In this document: piece after piece, positions 56,187-64,000 of the stretch
Layout: each line of letters begins with the position of its first letter
Numbering within the stretch: position 1 is the first letter of the stretch
Assembly (NCBI GenBank): GCA_020053355.1
Contig: JAGVNI010000008.1
Span: 159,839-223,838 of the forward strand
Source: an archaeon
GTDB taxonomy: Archaea > Micrarchaeota > Micrarchaeia > Anstonellales > Bilamarchaeaceae
Length of the DNA stretch: 64,000 bases
Direction of reading: 5' to 3'
Position numbers and translations under genes: made by a program
The notes under the pieces: model-generated
Databases searched by the model: none
What the model saw: only the letters and a program-made list of their open reading frames with translations
Told to the model about the DNA's origin: nothing

Positions 56187-57071
56187 TCACATGCTCCGCA
56201 GGCGCTTCACCCTGTCCTCAATCGCAGGGTGCGTCGAACCCAGGAATCCGAGTTTTTGGGGAAACGGATTCGAGAAGTAAAGCGACGCGGTCGTGTCGTT
56301 TGCAGCCCTTGTCGGCATGTTCGCCTTCCCGATTTTCTCCAGGGCGCTCGCAAGCCCTTCGGGGTATCTCGTGATGCGCGCGCCATTGGCATCGGCAAGG
56401 TATTCCCTCTGCCTGGAAAGGGCGAATCGCACCATCTGGGCGAAAATAGGCGCAAGGATTACGAAGAAAAGCGCAACCAGTATCAATGGGCCCCCGCCCC
56501 GGTCCCTGCGGTTGCCCCCGCCGTAAAATAGCATCCTCCAGGTGAAGTCGCCTATCAGGGCGATTGCCCCCACGAACACGACCGCAATCATCGCGAAGCG
56601 GATGTCGAGATTCGCGATATGCGATATCTCGTGGGCGACAACGCCTTCAAGCTCCTCCCGCTTCATCATCTCCAGGAGGCCCTTTGTGACGGCGACAGAA
56701 GCATGCTTTGGGTCGCGCCCGGTCGCGAACGCGTTCGGGGACGGGTCGTCTATGACATACAGTTTCGGCATCGGAATCTGGGATGCGAGCGCGAGCCCCT
56801 CGACCACGTTGTAGAGGAACGGGTATTCCTCGCGCTTGGCTTCTTTCGCCCCGCTCATCATGAGGATTATCGAGTCCCCCTGGAAATAGACGATGACGGT
56901 ATAGAAGAGGAGGGCGAAGAACCCCAAGGTAGGGCCGCAGATGCCGACATCAAAGATGTATGATATGGCCCACACTACGCCCATGAAAATGAAAAACATG
57001 GATGCGACGAGGATAAGCGAATTCCGCTTGTTCGCCTCAATCGCATCGAAAAAACTGACATGTTGGGCCAT
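56187..57071 (-). CDS. htpX: HtpX-family membrane zinc metalloprotease
   Basis: This 294-aa M48 protease degrades damaged membrane proteins. Two N-terminal transmembrane segments are followed by 'PMPKLYVIDDPSPNAFATGRDPKHASVAVTKGLLEMM', the zinc site 'VVAHEISHIANLD' (HExxH), the third ligand region 'QREYLADANGARIT', and 'FLGSTHPAIEDRVKRL' at the C-terminus, which is diagnostic of HtpX. It is preceded by lemA with a 5-nt gap, a pairing seen in many genomes. Confidence 0.95.
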   Translation of the reverse strand: MAQHVSFFDAIEANKRNSLILVASMFFIFMGVVWAISYIFDVGICGPTLGFFALLFYTVIVYFQGDSIILMMSGAKEAKREEYPFLYNVVEGLALASQIPMPKLYVIDDPSPNAFATGRDPKHASVAVTKGLLEMMKREELEGVVAHEISHIANLDIRFAMIAVVFVGAIALIGDFTWRMLFYGGGNRRDRGGGPLILVALFFVILAPIFAQMVRFALSRQREYLADANGARITRYPEGLASALEKIGKANMPTRAANDTTASLYFSNPFPQKLGFLGSTHPAIEDRVKRLRSM

Positions 57072-57076
57072 TCAAA

Positions 57077-57664
57077 TCAGTCGAACTTGACCTTCACCGC
57101 CTCTTTCTCGGCCTGCGGGACCTCGAAATACGGCTTGCCCTTGAACCCGAAGACATTTGCAATCAGGGAGCTCGGGAACATCTCGGTCGCATTGTCGTAC
57201 TCCAGGACGGAGTCGTTGTACGATGTCCGGATGTAGGCGATCTTGTTCTCGGTTCCTGCCAGTTCCTCCTGAAGCAGCTTGAAGTTCTCGTTCGCCTTCA
57301 ATTGCGGGTAGTTCTCAGCGACCGCGAACACTGATTTGAGGGCCGCGGTGAGCATGTTGTTCGCCTTGGCCTTTTCCTCGACAGTGCCTGTGACAAGCTG
57401 CGCGCGGTATTTCGTGACTTCAGCAAGCGTTCCGCGCTCGTGCTTCATGTAGCCTTTCACGGTCTCCATGAGGTTCGGTATCAGGTCGTACCGTCTCTTC
57501 AGCTGCACGTCAATCTGCGCCCACGCGTTGTCCACTCGGTTGCGCAGCGTGACGAGCCGGTTGTACGTCATGACTATGTAGCCCAAAAGCAGCAGGCCGA
57601 CAATGCCGACGCACAGAAGGACCGGCAGCAAACCCAAACCCAACAGTAATTCTTCTCCAGCCAT
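57077..57664 (-). CDS. lemA: LemA-family membrane protein
   Basis: This 195-aa protein has an N-terminal membrane segment (about 10-32) and a helical domain with 'NRLVTLRNRVDNAWAQIDVQLKRRYDLIPNLMETVKGYMKHE', 'AENYPQLKANENFKLLQEELAGTENKIAYIRTSYNDSVLEYDNA' and 'FPSSLIANVFGFKGKPYFEV', the classic LemA blocks. Its role is unknown but it commonly accompanies HtpX, as here. Confidence 0.95.
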   Translation of the reverse strand: MAGEELLLGLGLLPVLLCVGIVGLLLLGYIVMTYNRLVTLRNRVDNAWAQIDVQLKRRYDLIPNLMETVKGYMKHERGTLAEVTKYRAQLVTGTVEEKAKANNMLTAALKSVFAVAENYPQLKANENFKLLQEELAGTENKIAYIRTSYNDSVLEYDNATEMFPSSLIANVFGFKGKPYFEVPQAEKEAVKVKFD

Positions 57665-57722
57665 ATGTTATATCCACCTGTATGGAATTACGCGAAGGGA
57701 ATATTTAATTGTATTTGGGATT

Positions 57723-58253
57723 TCAGGCGCTTTTCGCGCCTTCGCCCGCGCCGGCGAGCGCCTTTGCAGGCTCATACCCGTTCTGCTGGCGGATGACGAT
57801 TTCGACATCCAGGGTCGCTGCATCCGTGGCCGTGCCGAGTTGACGCTCTATTGCCCCTGCAAGAGCTTTGCGGAAGTCGTCGCAGGCTTCCGGGAAGCAC
57901 GGGTTCATCTTGATGACCAGTTTCCCCTGTGCATCCGAAAATAGCGTGACAATTCCGAGATTCTCCGGAGCGCGCTTCTGGTCGACTTGAAGGAATATCT
58001 CGAAGAAGGCCTCGATATTCAGGCCGTCATGCGGGTCGGTCTGCAAATCGCCGTCGCAGCGGAATCCGGCCCTATTCAATTCATCATGCAGGTGCCTGAA
58101 GACACCCCGGGCATGCTCCGGATTCCTGATGCTGACCCATATCGGATAGCTGTCCAGGTCCCTGGCGTGCGGCTCGGCAAGCGGCTCTGCGCGATGCGCG
58201 CGCCCTTTCCCAGGTGCCTCTGTTACAAGCTTGATTACTTTTTCTCCTGCCAT
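57723..58253 (-). CDS. Soluble protein, unknown
   Basis: This 176-aa protein has no signal or membrane segment. The core alternates strands and helices ('SYPIWVSIRNPEHARGVFRHLHDELNRAGF', 'NIEAFFEIFLQVDQ', 'LGIVTLFSDAQGKLVIKMNPCFPEACDDFRKAL', 'TLDVEIVIRQQNGYE'), consistent with an alpha/beta sandwich. The C-terminus is Ala/Gly-rich. No family is recognised. It precedes lemA on the same strand with a 58-nt gap containing AT-rich sequence. Confidence 0.65.
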   Translation of the reverse strand: MAGEKVIKLVTEAPGKGRAHRAEPLAEPHARDLDSYPIWVSIRNPEHARGVFRHLHDELNRAGFRCDGDLQTDPHDGLNIEAFFEIFLQVDQKRAPENLGIVTLFSDAQGKLVIKMNPCFPEACDDFRKALAGAIERQLGTATDAATLDVEIVIRQQNGYEPAKALAGAGEGAKSA

Positions 58254-58292
58254 AATAGTATTTCAAGCCACACTATTTAAAAAAAGCTGCAA

Positions 58293-58541
58293 TCACTCGA
58301 TGCTTGCAAGGAACGCCTTCCATTCCCCTTCGGTGATGTCGGCGGCGAGCTTCTTCCTTTTCGATGTCAGGCCGGATATTATCCGCACCTGCTTCCCGAG
58401 GAGCTTTGAGAGGTTCTGGATCAATTCGATGTTCGCCCGGTTCTTCTCGGGCTGGCTCATAAGCATGACTTTCAGGCGGCCATTCTTGTAGCCGACCGAG
58501 AATCTCGGGGAATTCGGGACTACGCTGACCTCGATTATCAT
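58293..58541 (-). CDS. DUF167-family protein
   Basis: This 82-aa protein matches DUF167 (YggU-like): 'IEVSVVPNSPRFSVGYKNGRLKVML', 'QPEKNRANIELIQNLSKLLG' and 'VRIISGLTSKRKKLAADI'. The function of the family is unknown. Its ATG overlaps the stop of the membrane thioredoxin gene (ATGA), marking the end of the GT2-Trx-DUF167 operon. Confidence 0.9.
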   Translation of the reverse strand: MIIEVSVVPNSPRFSVGYKNGRLKVMLMSQPEKNRANIELIQNLSKLLGKQVRIISGLTSKRKKLAADITEGEWKAFLASIE

Positions 58542-59191
58542 CTTGCCGCCTTGATATAGGCCTGGAGGTCTTCCGAACTCCGATAGCCTGCATATGTCCT
58601 GCCGTTGATGATGACCGAAGGGTAGGTGGTGACGTTGTACTGCATGGCGAACGCCTCGGCCACCGGGCTTCCGATTTCGCCGTCGAACGAGAAGAGCTTG
58701 ACATCGATGCCTTCATCCGAGAGCGCGTCGCGCGCTTTCAGGACCTCGACGCCCTGGTCTCTGCATTTTGCGCAGTCCCGGTTCGAATAGAAGTTGATGA
58801 GGAGCACCTCGTCGCCGCCGCAGAGCGTCCGCACCTTGCCTGATAGGAGGTAGGATTCGGCCTCGACGATGAAGTATTTCTTCTTCAATTCCGCATCGTA
58901 TATCCCTTTCTCTTCCTCGAGGTAGGAGAGCTTGTAGCCGATGCGCTCGACATCCTCGTCTATCGAATCGAGCTGCGAAACGTAGATGGGGCAGAAGGAG
59001 GACGAGTTGCCTTCCGAGAGCAGGAGGAGCTGGATGGATGCCACTTTTTCCGAGATGTTCGAGACGTCGTCGGAAATCGAGCGGACGTTGGCCTGGTCGA
59101 TTAGCATGCCGATGTAGATGCCTATCACGAAGATGGCGAGCGATATGACGAATGCGGCCGCGTAAATCGGGAAGCTGACTGTTCGCTTCAT
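58538..59191 (-). CDS. Membrane-anchored thioredoxin-fold protein
   Basis: This 217-aa protein has an N-terminal transmembrane segment (about 8-32) and an exterior coiled-coil region (about 35-105). A thioredoxin-like domain follows with 'LLINFYSNRDCAKCRDQGVEVL' (CxxC active site) and the cis-proline loop 'YNVTTYPSVIINGRTYAGY'. It probably reduces, oxidises or isomerises disulfides in secreted proteins such as the Cys-rich protein at 32.5 kb. The gap to the preceding GT2 gene is 4 nt. Confidence 0.88.
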   Translation of the reverse strand: MKRTVSFPIYAAAFVISLAIFVIGIYIGMLIDQANVRSISDDVSNISEKVASIQLLLLSEGNSSSFCPIYVSQLDSIDEDVERIGYKLSYLEEEKGIYDAELKKKYFIVEAESYLLSGKVRTLCGGDEVLLINFYSNRDCAKCRDQGVEVLKARDALSDEGIDVKLFSFDGEIGSPVAEAFAMQYNVTTYPSVIINGRTYAGYRSSEDLQAYIKAAR

Positions 59192-59195
59192 TTTT

Positions 59196-60380
59196 TCACC
59201 AGGAATAACGCTCCCTTTTCAGCTCCTTGAAGAGGAAAAGGACGTTGTAGCCGACCATGATGTACCAGTAGAAGATCAGGAAGGAAAGCAGGTAGCGCAG
59301 CTTGACCCGCTCCCCCTGGAAGCTCCGTATGGCGAGCCAGAGGAAGAAGGTGGACGTGAGGACGACGAACGTGCCCACGAAGGTCACGAACGTGACGTCC
59401 ATGCCAAGGGCCTCGAACCAGATGTACTGGACGTAATACGGCGTGGAGAGTATGGAGTAGGCGAGCAGGCCGAGGAGGAGGAAGAAGGCGGTTAGGGCGG
59501 CGAAGTTGAGGGGCACGAAGTACATGCCGAAATCGCCATATTCCGGCCTTATCATGCCCCGGTATTTCCAGTAGTTCCGGATGCCCCCCCTTTGCCAGCG
59601 AACGCGCTGCGTTATCAGGTCCCCCATGCTGTCGGGGGGCTCGGTGAAGACTTCTGCCGTCATCGAGCTTTTTATCTTGTAGTTGGCGGCCTGGATGCGG
59701 AGCGCGATTTCCTGGTCTTCGACCAGGTTGTGCTCGTCGAAGTACCCGATTTCGTCGAATACTGCGCGCCTGAAGATGGAGAACGGCCCCGGGGTGACCG
59801 GCACCGAGTCGATGAAGCTGAGGAGCTTCCTCGAGAAAAGAATCATGAGGTATTCGACGCGCTGGAATTCTTTGAGCCAGTGCGAGCTTTCGCGGATTTT
59901 CACCGCCGGCGTCACGGCCATGACATCCAAATCGTCGAAATAGGGAATCAGCTCGCGGATTGTGTTTTTTGTCACATACGAGTCCGCGTCCATTGTGGCG
60001 ACGAGCTCTCCTTTGGCGTTTTTTATCCCGAAATTGAGGGCCGCGCCCTTGCCGCCGTTCTTCTTGGTGAAGACATGGAGGTTCGGCCCTTCGAATGCCT
60101 TCGCGACCTTGTACGTGTTATCGGTCGAGCCGTCATCCACGACAATGAGCTCCAGCTTGTCTTCCGGGTAATCCAGGTCCAGGAGCGTCCTGAGCGAAGA
60201 GACGATGTATTTCTCCTCGTTATAAGCAGGCATCACGATTGAGACCGAAGGCGTCCAGCCGGAGTGCTTGAGCGGCTTATGGTAATCGTTCCGGTGCTTG
60301 AGGTACAGCAGTATGAATACGTTGAGCGTGAAGAGCGAGAAGAAGGCGATGGCGTAGTTCAGCAGGTCCGGAATATCCAT
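59196..60380 (-). CDS. Membrane glycosyltransferase, family 2
   Basis: This 394-aa processive-type GT2 has an N-terminal transmembrane segment, then 'SIVMPAYNEEKYI', 'LIVVDDGSTDNTYKVAKAF', 'GKGAALNFGIKNAKGELVATMDADSY' (DxD), 'EDQEIALRIQ' (acceptor-site ED) and 'QRVRWQRGGIRNYW' (QxxRW), followed by three C-terminal membrane segments. The motifs match cellulose/hyaluronan-synthase-like enzymes that both polymerise and export a glycan. It starts the operon with the thioredoxin-like and DUF167 genes. Confidence 0.93.
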   Translation of the reverse strand: MDIPDLLNYAIAFFSLFTLNVFILLYLKHRNDYHKPLKHSGWTPSVSIVMPAYNEEKYIVSSLRTLLDLDYPEDKLELIVVDDGSTDNTYKVAKAFEGPNLHVFTKKNGGKGAALNFGIKNAKGELVATMDADSYVTKNTIRELIPYFDDLDVMAVTPAVKIRESSHWLKEFQRVEYLMILFSRKLLSFIDSVPVTPGPFSIFRRAVFDEIGYFDEHNLVEDQEIALRIQAANYKIKSSMTAEVFTEPPDSMGDLITQRVRWQRGGIRNYWKYRGMIRPEYGDFGMYFVPLNFAALTAFFLLLGLLAYSILSTPYYVQYIWFEALGMDVTFVTFVGTFVVLTSTFFLWLAIRSFQGERVKLRYLLSFLIFYWYIMVGYNVLFLFKELKRERYSW

Positions 60381-60464
60381 ACAAATGCCTTTTTCGCGCT
60401 AAGCATATTATAAGCGTTTTCACGGCCCCGCACCCGCGGCGTCCCGCATCCAGGCCTATTCCTC

Positions 60465-61313
60465 TCAGAGGAGAAGGAGGCTACGGGCGAACAGCATCGA
60501 GAGCACCATGCCAGCTAAGATGAACGGGATGAACGGCGGGAGCTTGGTGTAGACCCAGACTTCCCCGACCTTCGTCTTCCGGAGGCGGTCTATCACGTCG
60601 CGGCTCATCAGGCGCGGAATCTTGTAGCGCTCGACCATGTCCTTGTTCATCACTTCGAGGGCCAGGACGTCTTCGGGTTCGAGCTGCGAAACAGGCAGCT
60701 CTTCAGCCAGCAGCTGGTTGAGGGATTCCCGGAACATCATGAAGAAGACGCTCGCGAATATCGCGATTGTGATGAACGCGAAGAACACCCACGAGAAGAG
60801 GAACGAGTTGATGAAGAACCATGCGAAAAGGCCGTACGGTATCAGGATGAGGCCGTAGAGGAGCTTCGGCTTTGCCTCGGTCTGCGATACCTTGAACCCG
60901 AAGTATATGAGCACGTAGAGCGCGAAGATTATCCCTGAGAAGATGAATACCGAGAAGATGAACGGCAGGTTGAACGGCATTGCCGCATATGAGGGGTGTA
61001 TCGGCAGGAGGAGCATGATTGAGGCGAGGACGAAGATATCCGCGCCGCCGAGTTGCCCCACGCGATAGAAGAGGTATCCGATTGCAGAGAGGAACACCGC
61101 GACGCCTATGGAGAAGGCGAAGAGCGTCGCATCGTAAAGAACGGCATTTGCGATGAATGCGACGGCCAGGAACGCGTAGAGGAGCTGGTCCGGGATGTTC
61201 TTCTTGTTGAAAACATCGTAGTATGCGGCAATCCCGGTGCCGAGGAAGGCAAGCAGTATGCGGATGGCTTCGCCCGGCATCATTATCTGGCCGAAAATGA
61301 CATCTTCTAACAT
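60465..61313 (-). CDS. Prepilin/preflagellin peptidase, A24 family
   Basis: This 282-aa membrane aspartic protease cleaves class III signal peptides of archaellins or pilins. Catalytic aspartates are in 'AAYYDVFNKKNIPDQLLY' after the first segment and in 'QLGGADIFVLASIMLL' (the GxGD motif, here GGAD). It has about six transmembrane segments with a cytoplasmic loop near residues 215-260. No pilin or archaellum gene lies in the window. Confidence 0.88.
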   Translation of the reverse strand: MLEDVIFGQIMMPGEAIRILLAFLGTGIAAYYDVFNKKNIPDQLLYAFLAVAFIANAVLYDATLFAFSIGVAVFLSAIGYLFYRVGQLGGADIFVLASIMLLLPIHPSYAAMPFNLPFIFSVFIFSGIIFALYVLIYFGFKVSQTEAKPKLLYGLILIPYGLFAWFFINSFLFSWVFFAFITIAIFASVFFMMFRESLNQLLAEELPVSQLEPEDVLALEVMNKDMVERYKIPRLMSRDVIDRLRKTKVGEVWVYTKLPPFIPFILAGMVLSMLFARSLLLL

Positions 61314-61362
61314 ATCAATACCTCAAATGAAACAATAATATCTGGAAGCCTTTTAAAGAATG

Positions 61363-62994
61363 CTAGTTTTTCCCGTGCACCCCATACGAGGCCACTTTCT
61401 CCGCCAAGACGGGGATTGGCGCGGGAACGCCGGCCTTTTCGAGCGCCCTGCTCATCAGGGCCACGTCCTCGGCGCGGAAGCATTTGAATGCGAGTGCGAA
61501 AGCCACGAAAAGGGCGCCTGAAGCAGATATCAGGGAGCCGAGGTAGATGAGGTAGATGGCTTTCGGTATGAATTCCCCGGCCCCGGCCTGGGCGATGATT
61601 GATGACGCCGCATCGCTGGCAGCAGGTTTCAGCCAGATTGCGATGATAAAAACTATGAGGGCGGCCCCCAGGAGCCTGTAAGTCTCGGGCGGGTTGTGGT
61701 ATCCGAGCAGCTTTTTCGCGAAGTGGTTCAGCAGGAATGCGCTCATTGCGAAACTGACTGCCGATGCGGCGGCCGCGCCTTCGATGCCGAATGCCGGGAT
61801 GAGCAGGAGGTTGAGGGCGATATTCGCGATTCCGCATGCCGCCGCGATGTAAAGCTCGATTTTCACGAGGCGCATCGCTGTGAGGGCAAGGGATGCCATC
61901 AGCGAGAAGGCAGAGAATACGAGGCCGAATGTGAAAATCATCATGACCGCCGCGCCCGAACGGTATTCCGAGCCATAGAAGACGGAGAGCATGTCTCCTG
62001 CAAACGCCATCATCACGACCGCTATGGGGAGGCTGATGAAGAGCGACCAGCGCTGCGCAGTGCTCAACACATTGCGCATGCCGCCCATGTCTTTCTTGCC
62101 GAGAAGCCGGGAAACCACGGGGAGGAAGATGCTCCCGATTGAGCTTGGGAACACCATCAGGACGGAGGCCAGCGTCGCCGCCATGGAATAAACCGCAATC
62201 AGCGCGGACGAGGATGACGGCTCGAACATGAACCCGATGATGAGGCGGTCGGATGACGCGATAATCGTGGAGAAATAGCTCACGACCGCGACCGTTATGC
62301 CCAAGGGTATTATTTCGCTTACTAACTGCTGCTGGCCGAGCCCGCCTTTATCCGATATCGACGAAATGGAGCGGAAAACCGGGAAGAAGGAGGCGACGAA
62401 TGCGAGGAGGAACGACAGGACGAATCCCAGGGAGATGGTGAGCACCGAGGCGCCGTATAGGAAGAAGAGGGCGGCTGTTATGGCGAGTTTCAGGAAGTTC
62501 TGGAGGTTCTGGAACATCTGCGAACCCTTGATGTCCGCCGTGCCCTGGAGATAGAGGTAGTTCAGCCTGAAGAGGTTCCCGAGAAGCACGAAGAGCGACA
62601 TGATGCGGATGGCTTGGGGGAGATGCGCATTGCCGTAAAATAAGCCGATATTGTCAGCCTGCCAGATGAGTATTATCATGAGGACGAGGGAAAACAGCGT
62701 AAGGTACCTGAGGCTCAGGCGCATAAGGTCGCGGATTTTACCCCGCTCGCCGGCCCCCTCGAAGAAGGGGACGTACCTAGTGAACGCCCCGGATATCCCG
62801 AAATCGCTGAACACGATGATTATCGACATGGCGCTGAGGGCCAGGTAGAATGTCCCGATGTCGTCCTGGGAGGCGGCGCGGGCGAGTATTATCACATAGA
62901 GGAAGGATGAGAGCTTGAAGAGCGCATTGCCGGCCAGGCTCCAGAAGCTCCCGATTGCGACCTCCTTGGAATTCTCTGGGATAGCCTCTGCCAT
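61363..62994 (-). CDS. Polysaccharide flippase (MOP superfamily, Wzx-like)
   Basis: This 543-aa protein with about 14 transmembrane segments begins 'GSFWSLAGNALFKLSSFLYVIILARAASQDDIGTFYLALS', typical of polysaccharide-biosynthesis flippases that carry lipid-linked oligosaccharides across the membrane. Conserved later blocks include 'PSSIGSIFLPVVSRLLGKKD'. The final 50 residues are soluble. It follows the epimerase gene by 8 nt on the same strand, supporting a joint role in surface glycan assembly. Confidence 0.92.
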   Translation of the reverse strand: MAEAIPENSKEVAIGSFWSLAGNALFKLSSFLYVIILARAASQDDIGTFYLALSAMSIIIVFSDFGISGAFTRYVPFFEGAGERGKIRDLMRLSLRYLTLFSLVLMIILIWQADNIGLFYGNAHLPQAIRIMSLFVLLGNLFRLNYLYLQGTADIKGSQMFQNLQNFLKLAITAALFFLYGASVLTISLGFVLSFLLAFVASFFPVFRSISSISDKGGLGQQQLVSEIIPLGITVAVVSYFSTIIASSDRLIIGFMFEPSSSSALIAVYSMAATLASVLMVFPSSIGSIFLPVVSRLLGKKDMGGMRNVLSTAQRWSLFISLPIAVVMMAFAGDMLSVFYGSEYRSGAAVMMIFTFGLVFSAFSLMASLALTAMRLVKIELYIAAACGIANIALNLLLIPAFGIEGAAAASAVSFAMSAFLLNHFAKKLLGYHNPPETYRLLGAALIVFIIAIWLKPAASDAASSIIAQAGAGEFIPKAIYLIYLGSLISASGALFVAFALAFKCFRAEDVALMSRALEKAGVPAPIPVLAEKVASYGVHGKN

Positions 62995-63002
62995 GAACAG
63001 AC

Positions 63003-63908
63003 CTACGGGTAGTAGTAGCGTATGATGTTCCCGACGCCTTCATCGAGGCCGACCTTTGCGGAGAACCCGAGGGCGGATTTGGCCCTTGCCGTGTCGGCCT
63101 GCGTGTGCTGGACGTAGTTCTTGATGGCGTTCGGCTTGTACTCGGGCTTGATGCCGGTTCCGAGTTTCGAGTTGAGGAGCGAGACGACTTCGTTTAGGGA
63201 GACGCTTTTGCCGGTGCCGACATTGAAGACGTCCGTGCCGGCGAATTCGAGGGCCCGAAGGTTCGCATCTATGACATCGTCCACGTAGGTGAAATCGCGC
63301 GTCTGCGACCCGTCCCCCAGGATGATTGGCGAGCGGCCCTCTTTCATTTCCCAGAGGAACTGGGTTATCAGGTTGGCGAATTTGCCTTTTCCGCGCTCAT
63401 TTTGGCCATAGACGCTGAAATAGCGGAGGCCCACGCTTTTCACGCCGTAAAAATCGCTGTAGAGTTTCGCCACCCGCTCCATCGCATACCGGCCTTCGGT
63501 ATAGAAATCCGTGACTTTTATCGCCATGTCCTCCCTGTGCGGCGGGAGGTTGCCGTTGTAGAGCGAGCTGGAGGAGGCGTAGACGAGCCTGCAGGGGTTT
63601 TTGCGCGCGTATTCGAGGATGGATATCCATTCGTCGAGCGCTTTTGCTGTCAGGTGCGGGTTCTCCTTGTACATGGGCGAGGACGAATAGATTCCCTGGT
63701 GGAGTATCGCGTCGAACTTCTCCCCCAATGACGCGATTTCCCCGGCGTTTTTCTTATACACCCGGACCTTGGCCTTGATGGGTTCGATATTGGCATCAAT
63801 CCCGGTGTGCATGTTGTCGAGGCACGATACCTCATGCCCGTCCCGGACCAGGCGCGCGGATATGTTGGAGCCTATGAAACCCATGGCCCCCGTAACTAGA
63901 ATCTTCAT
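63003..63908 (-). CDS. NAD-dependent sugar-nucleotide epimerase/dehydratase
   Basis: This 301-aa extended SDR protein has 'ILVTGAMGFIGSNISARL' (NAD-binding GxxGxxG), 'VSCLDNMHTG', 'LVYASSSSLYNG' with the catalytic Ser region, and 'GLRYFSVYGQNERGKGKFANLI' that recognises the nucleotide sugar. The usual YxxxK is read as 'RYAMERVAK': the Tyr is present but the Lys is Arg. It resembles UDP-glucose/galactose 4-epimerases; exact sugar unknown. Upstream to the window end (63909-64000) only promoter-like AT-rich sequence is seen. Confidence 0.9.
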   Translation of the reverse strand: MKILVTGAMGFIGSNISARLVRDGHEVSCLDNMHTGIDANIEPIKAKVRVYKKNAGEIASLGEKFDAILHQGIYSSSPMYKENPHLTAKALDEWISILEYARKNPCRLVYASSSSLYNGNLPPHREDMAIKVTDFYTEGRYAMERVAKLYSDFYGVKSVGLRYFSVYGQNERGKGKFANLITQFLWEMKEGRSPIILGDGSQTRDFTYVDDVIDANLRALEFAGTDVFNVGTGKSVSLNEVVSLLNSKLGTGIKPEYKPNAIKNYVQHTQADTARAKSALGFSAKVGLDEGVGNIIRYYYP

Positions 63909-64000
63909 CCAATCAACCCTGAAATAGGTATTCGATTCGCAGTTTCGGTTTTAAACCCTGTCGAGCGAGTTATTACGATGACAATCGAAAATGACGTTTC

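Overview
This window is from an archaeon. The evidence is a TATA-binding protein, RpoF/Rpb4, ribosomal proteins L21e and S26e, proteasome alpha, RfcL, Pth2, archaeal Lhr, XPD and Hef-type helicases, type II methionine aminopeptidase, PurP, archaeal UMP kinase, a preflagellin-type peptidase, many TATA boxes 25-35 nt upstream of apparently leaderless starts, and intron-bearing tRNAs. Short operons, mixed strands, many unrecognised small proteins and unusual tRNA insertions suggest a DPANN-type lineage (Micrarchaeota/Diapherotrites-like). That placement is an inference and needs marker-gene phylogeny.

Layout. 1-1235: end of a thioredoxin-like gene coupled to an ArsP/DUF318-type permease. 1242-5019: five tandem, translationally linked paralogues of an unrecognised cytoplasmic family, divergent from a TrmB-like regulator (5103). 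5.9-12 kb: rubrerythrin, a nucleotidylyltransferase/hexapeptide protein, an exported protein, a paralogous pair of unknown proteins, PurP and a cis-prenyltransferase. 12-19 kb: tRNA-Phe and tRNA-Arg (both with introns), a hydrolase, Pth2, an MgtC-like protein, Lhr, MetAP and a methyltransferase-like protein. 19-26 kb: a 540-aa unknown, a 2-oxoacid:ferredoxin oxidoreductase pair, a Hef-like helicase and a duplicated-domain unknown. 26.4-30.2 kb: an XPD-rfcL-FkbM operon. 30-35 kb: phosphoesterase, S26e, DUF1805, TBP with a coupled exported Cys-rich protein, and L21e-rpoF-DUF655.

35-43.8 kb is the most unusual part. It holds an M50-like membrane protease, a tandem cytochrome-b5 lipoprotein beside a ferric-reductase-like membrane protein, two eukaryotic-like Ser/Thr kinases flanking two distant relatives of the 1-5 kb family, a tRNA-Val with two non-canonical insertions sharing one palindrome, an archaemetzincin with its catalytic motif destroyed, and a glutamine-synthetase-like protein lacking several metal ligands. 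43.8-57.7 kb: PurF and phosphohexomutase (shared divergent promoter), ACT and TPR proteins, translin, stomatin-like, HUMPS and UMP-kinase genes, proteasome alpha, HEAT and zinc-finger proteins, HtpX/LemA. 57.7-63.9 kb: a minus-strand envelope block (DUF167, membrane thioredoxin, GT2 transferase, preflagellin-type peptidase, flippase, sugar epimerase).

The strongest candidates for something undescribed are the tandem family with its TrmB-like neighbour and its distant members between two kinases, and the doubly interrupted tRNA-Val. No CRISPR array, insertion sequence or replication origin was seen. All family assignments are by eye from the translated sequence.
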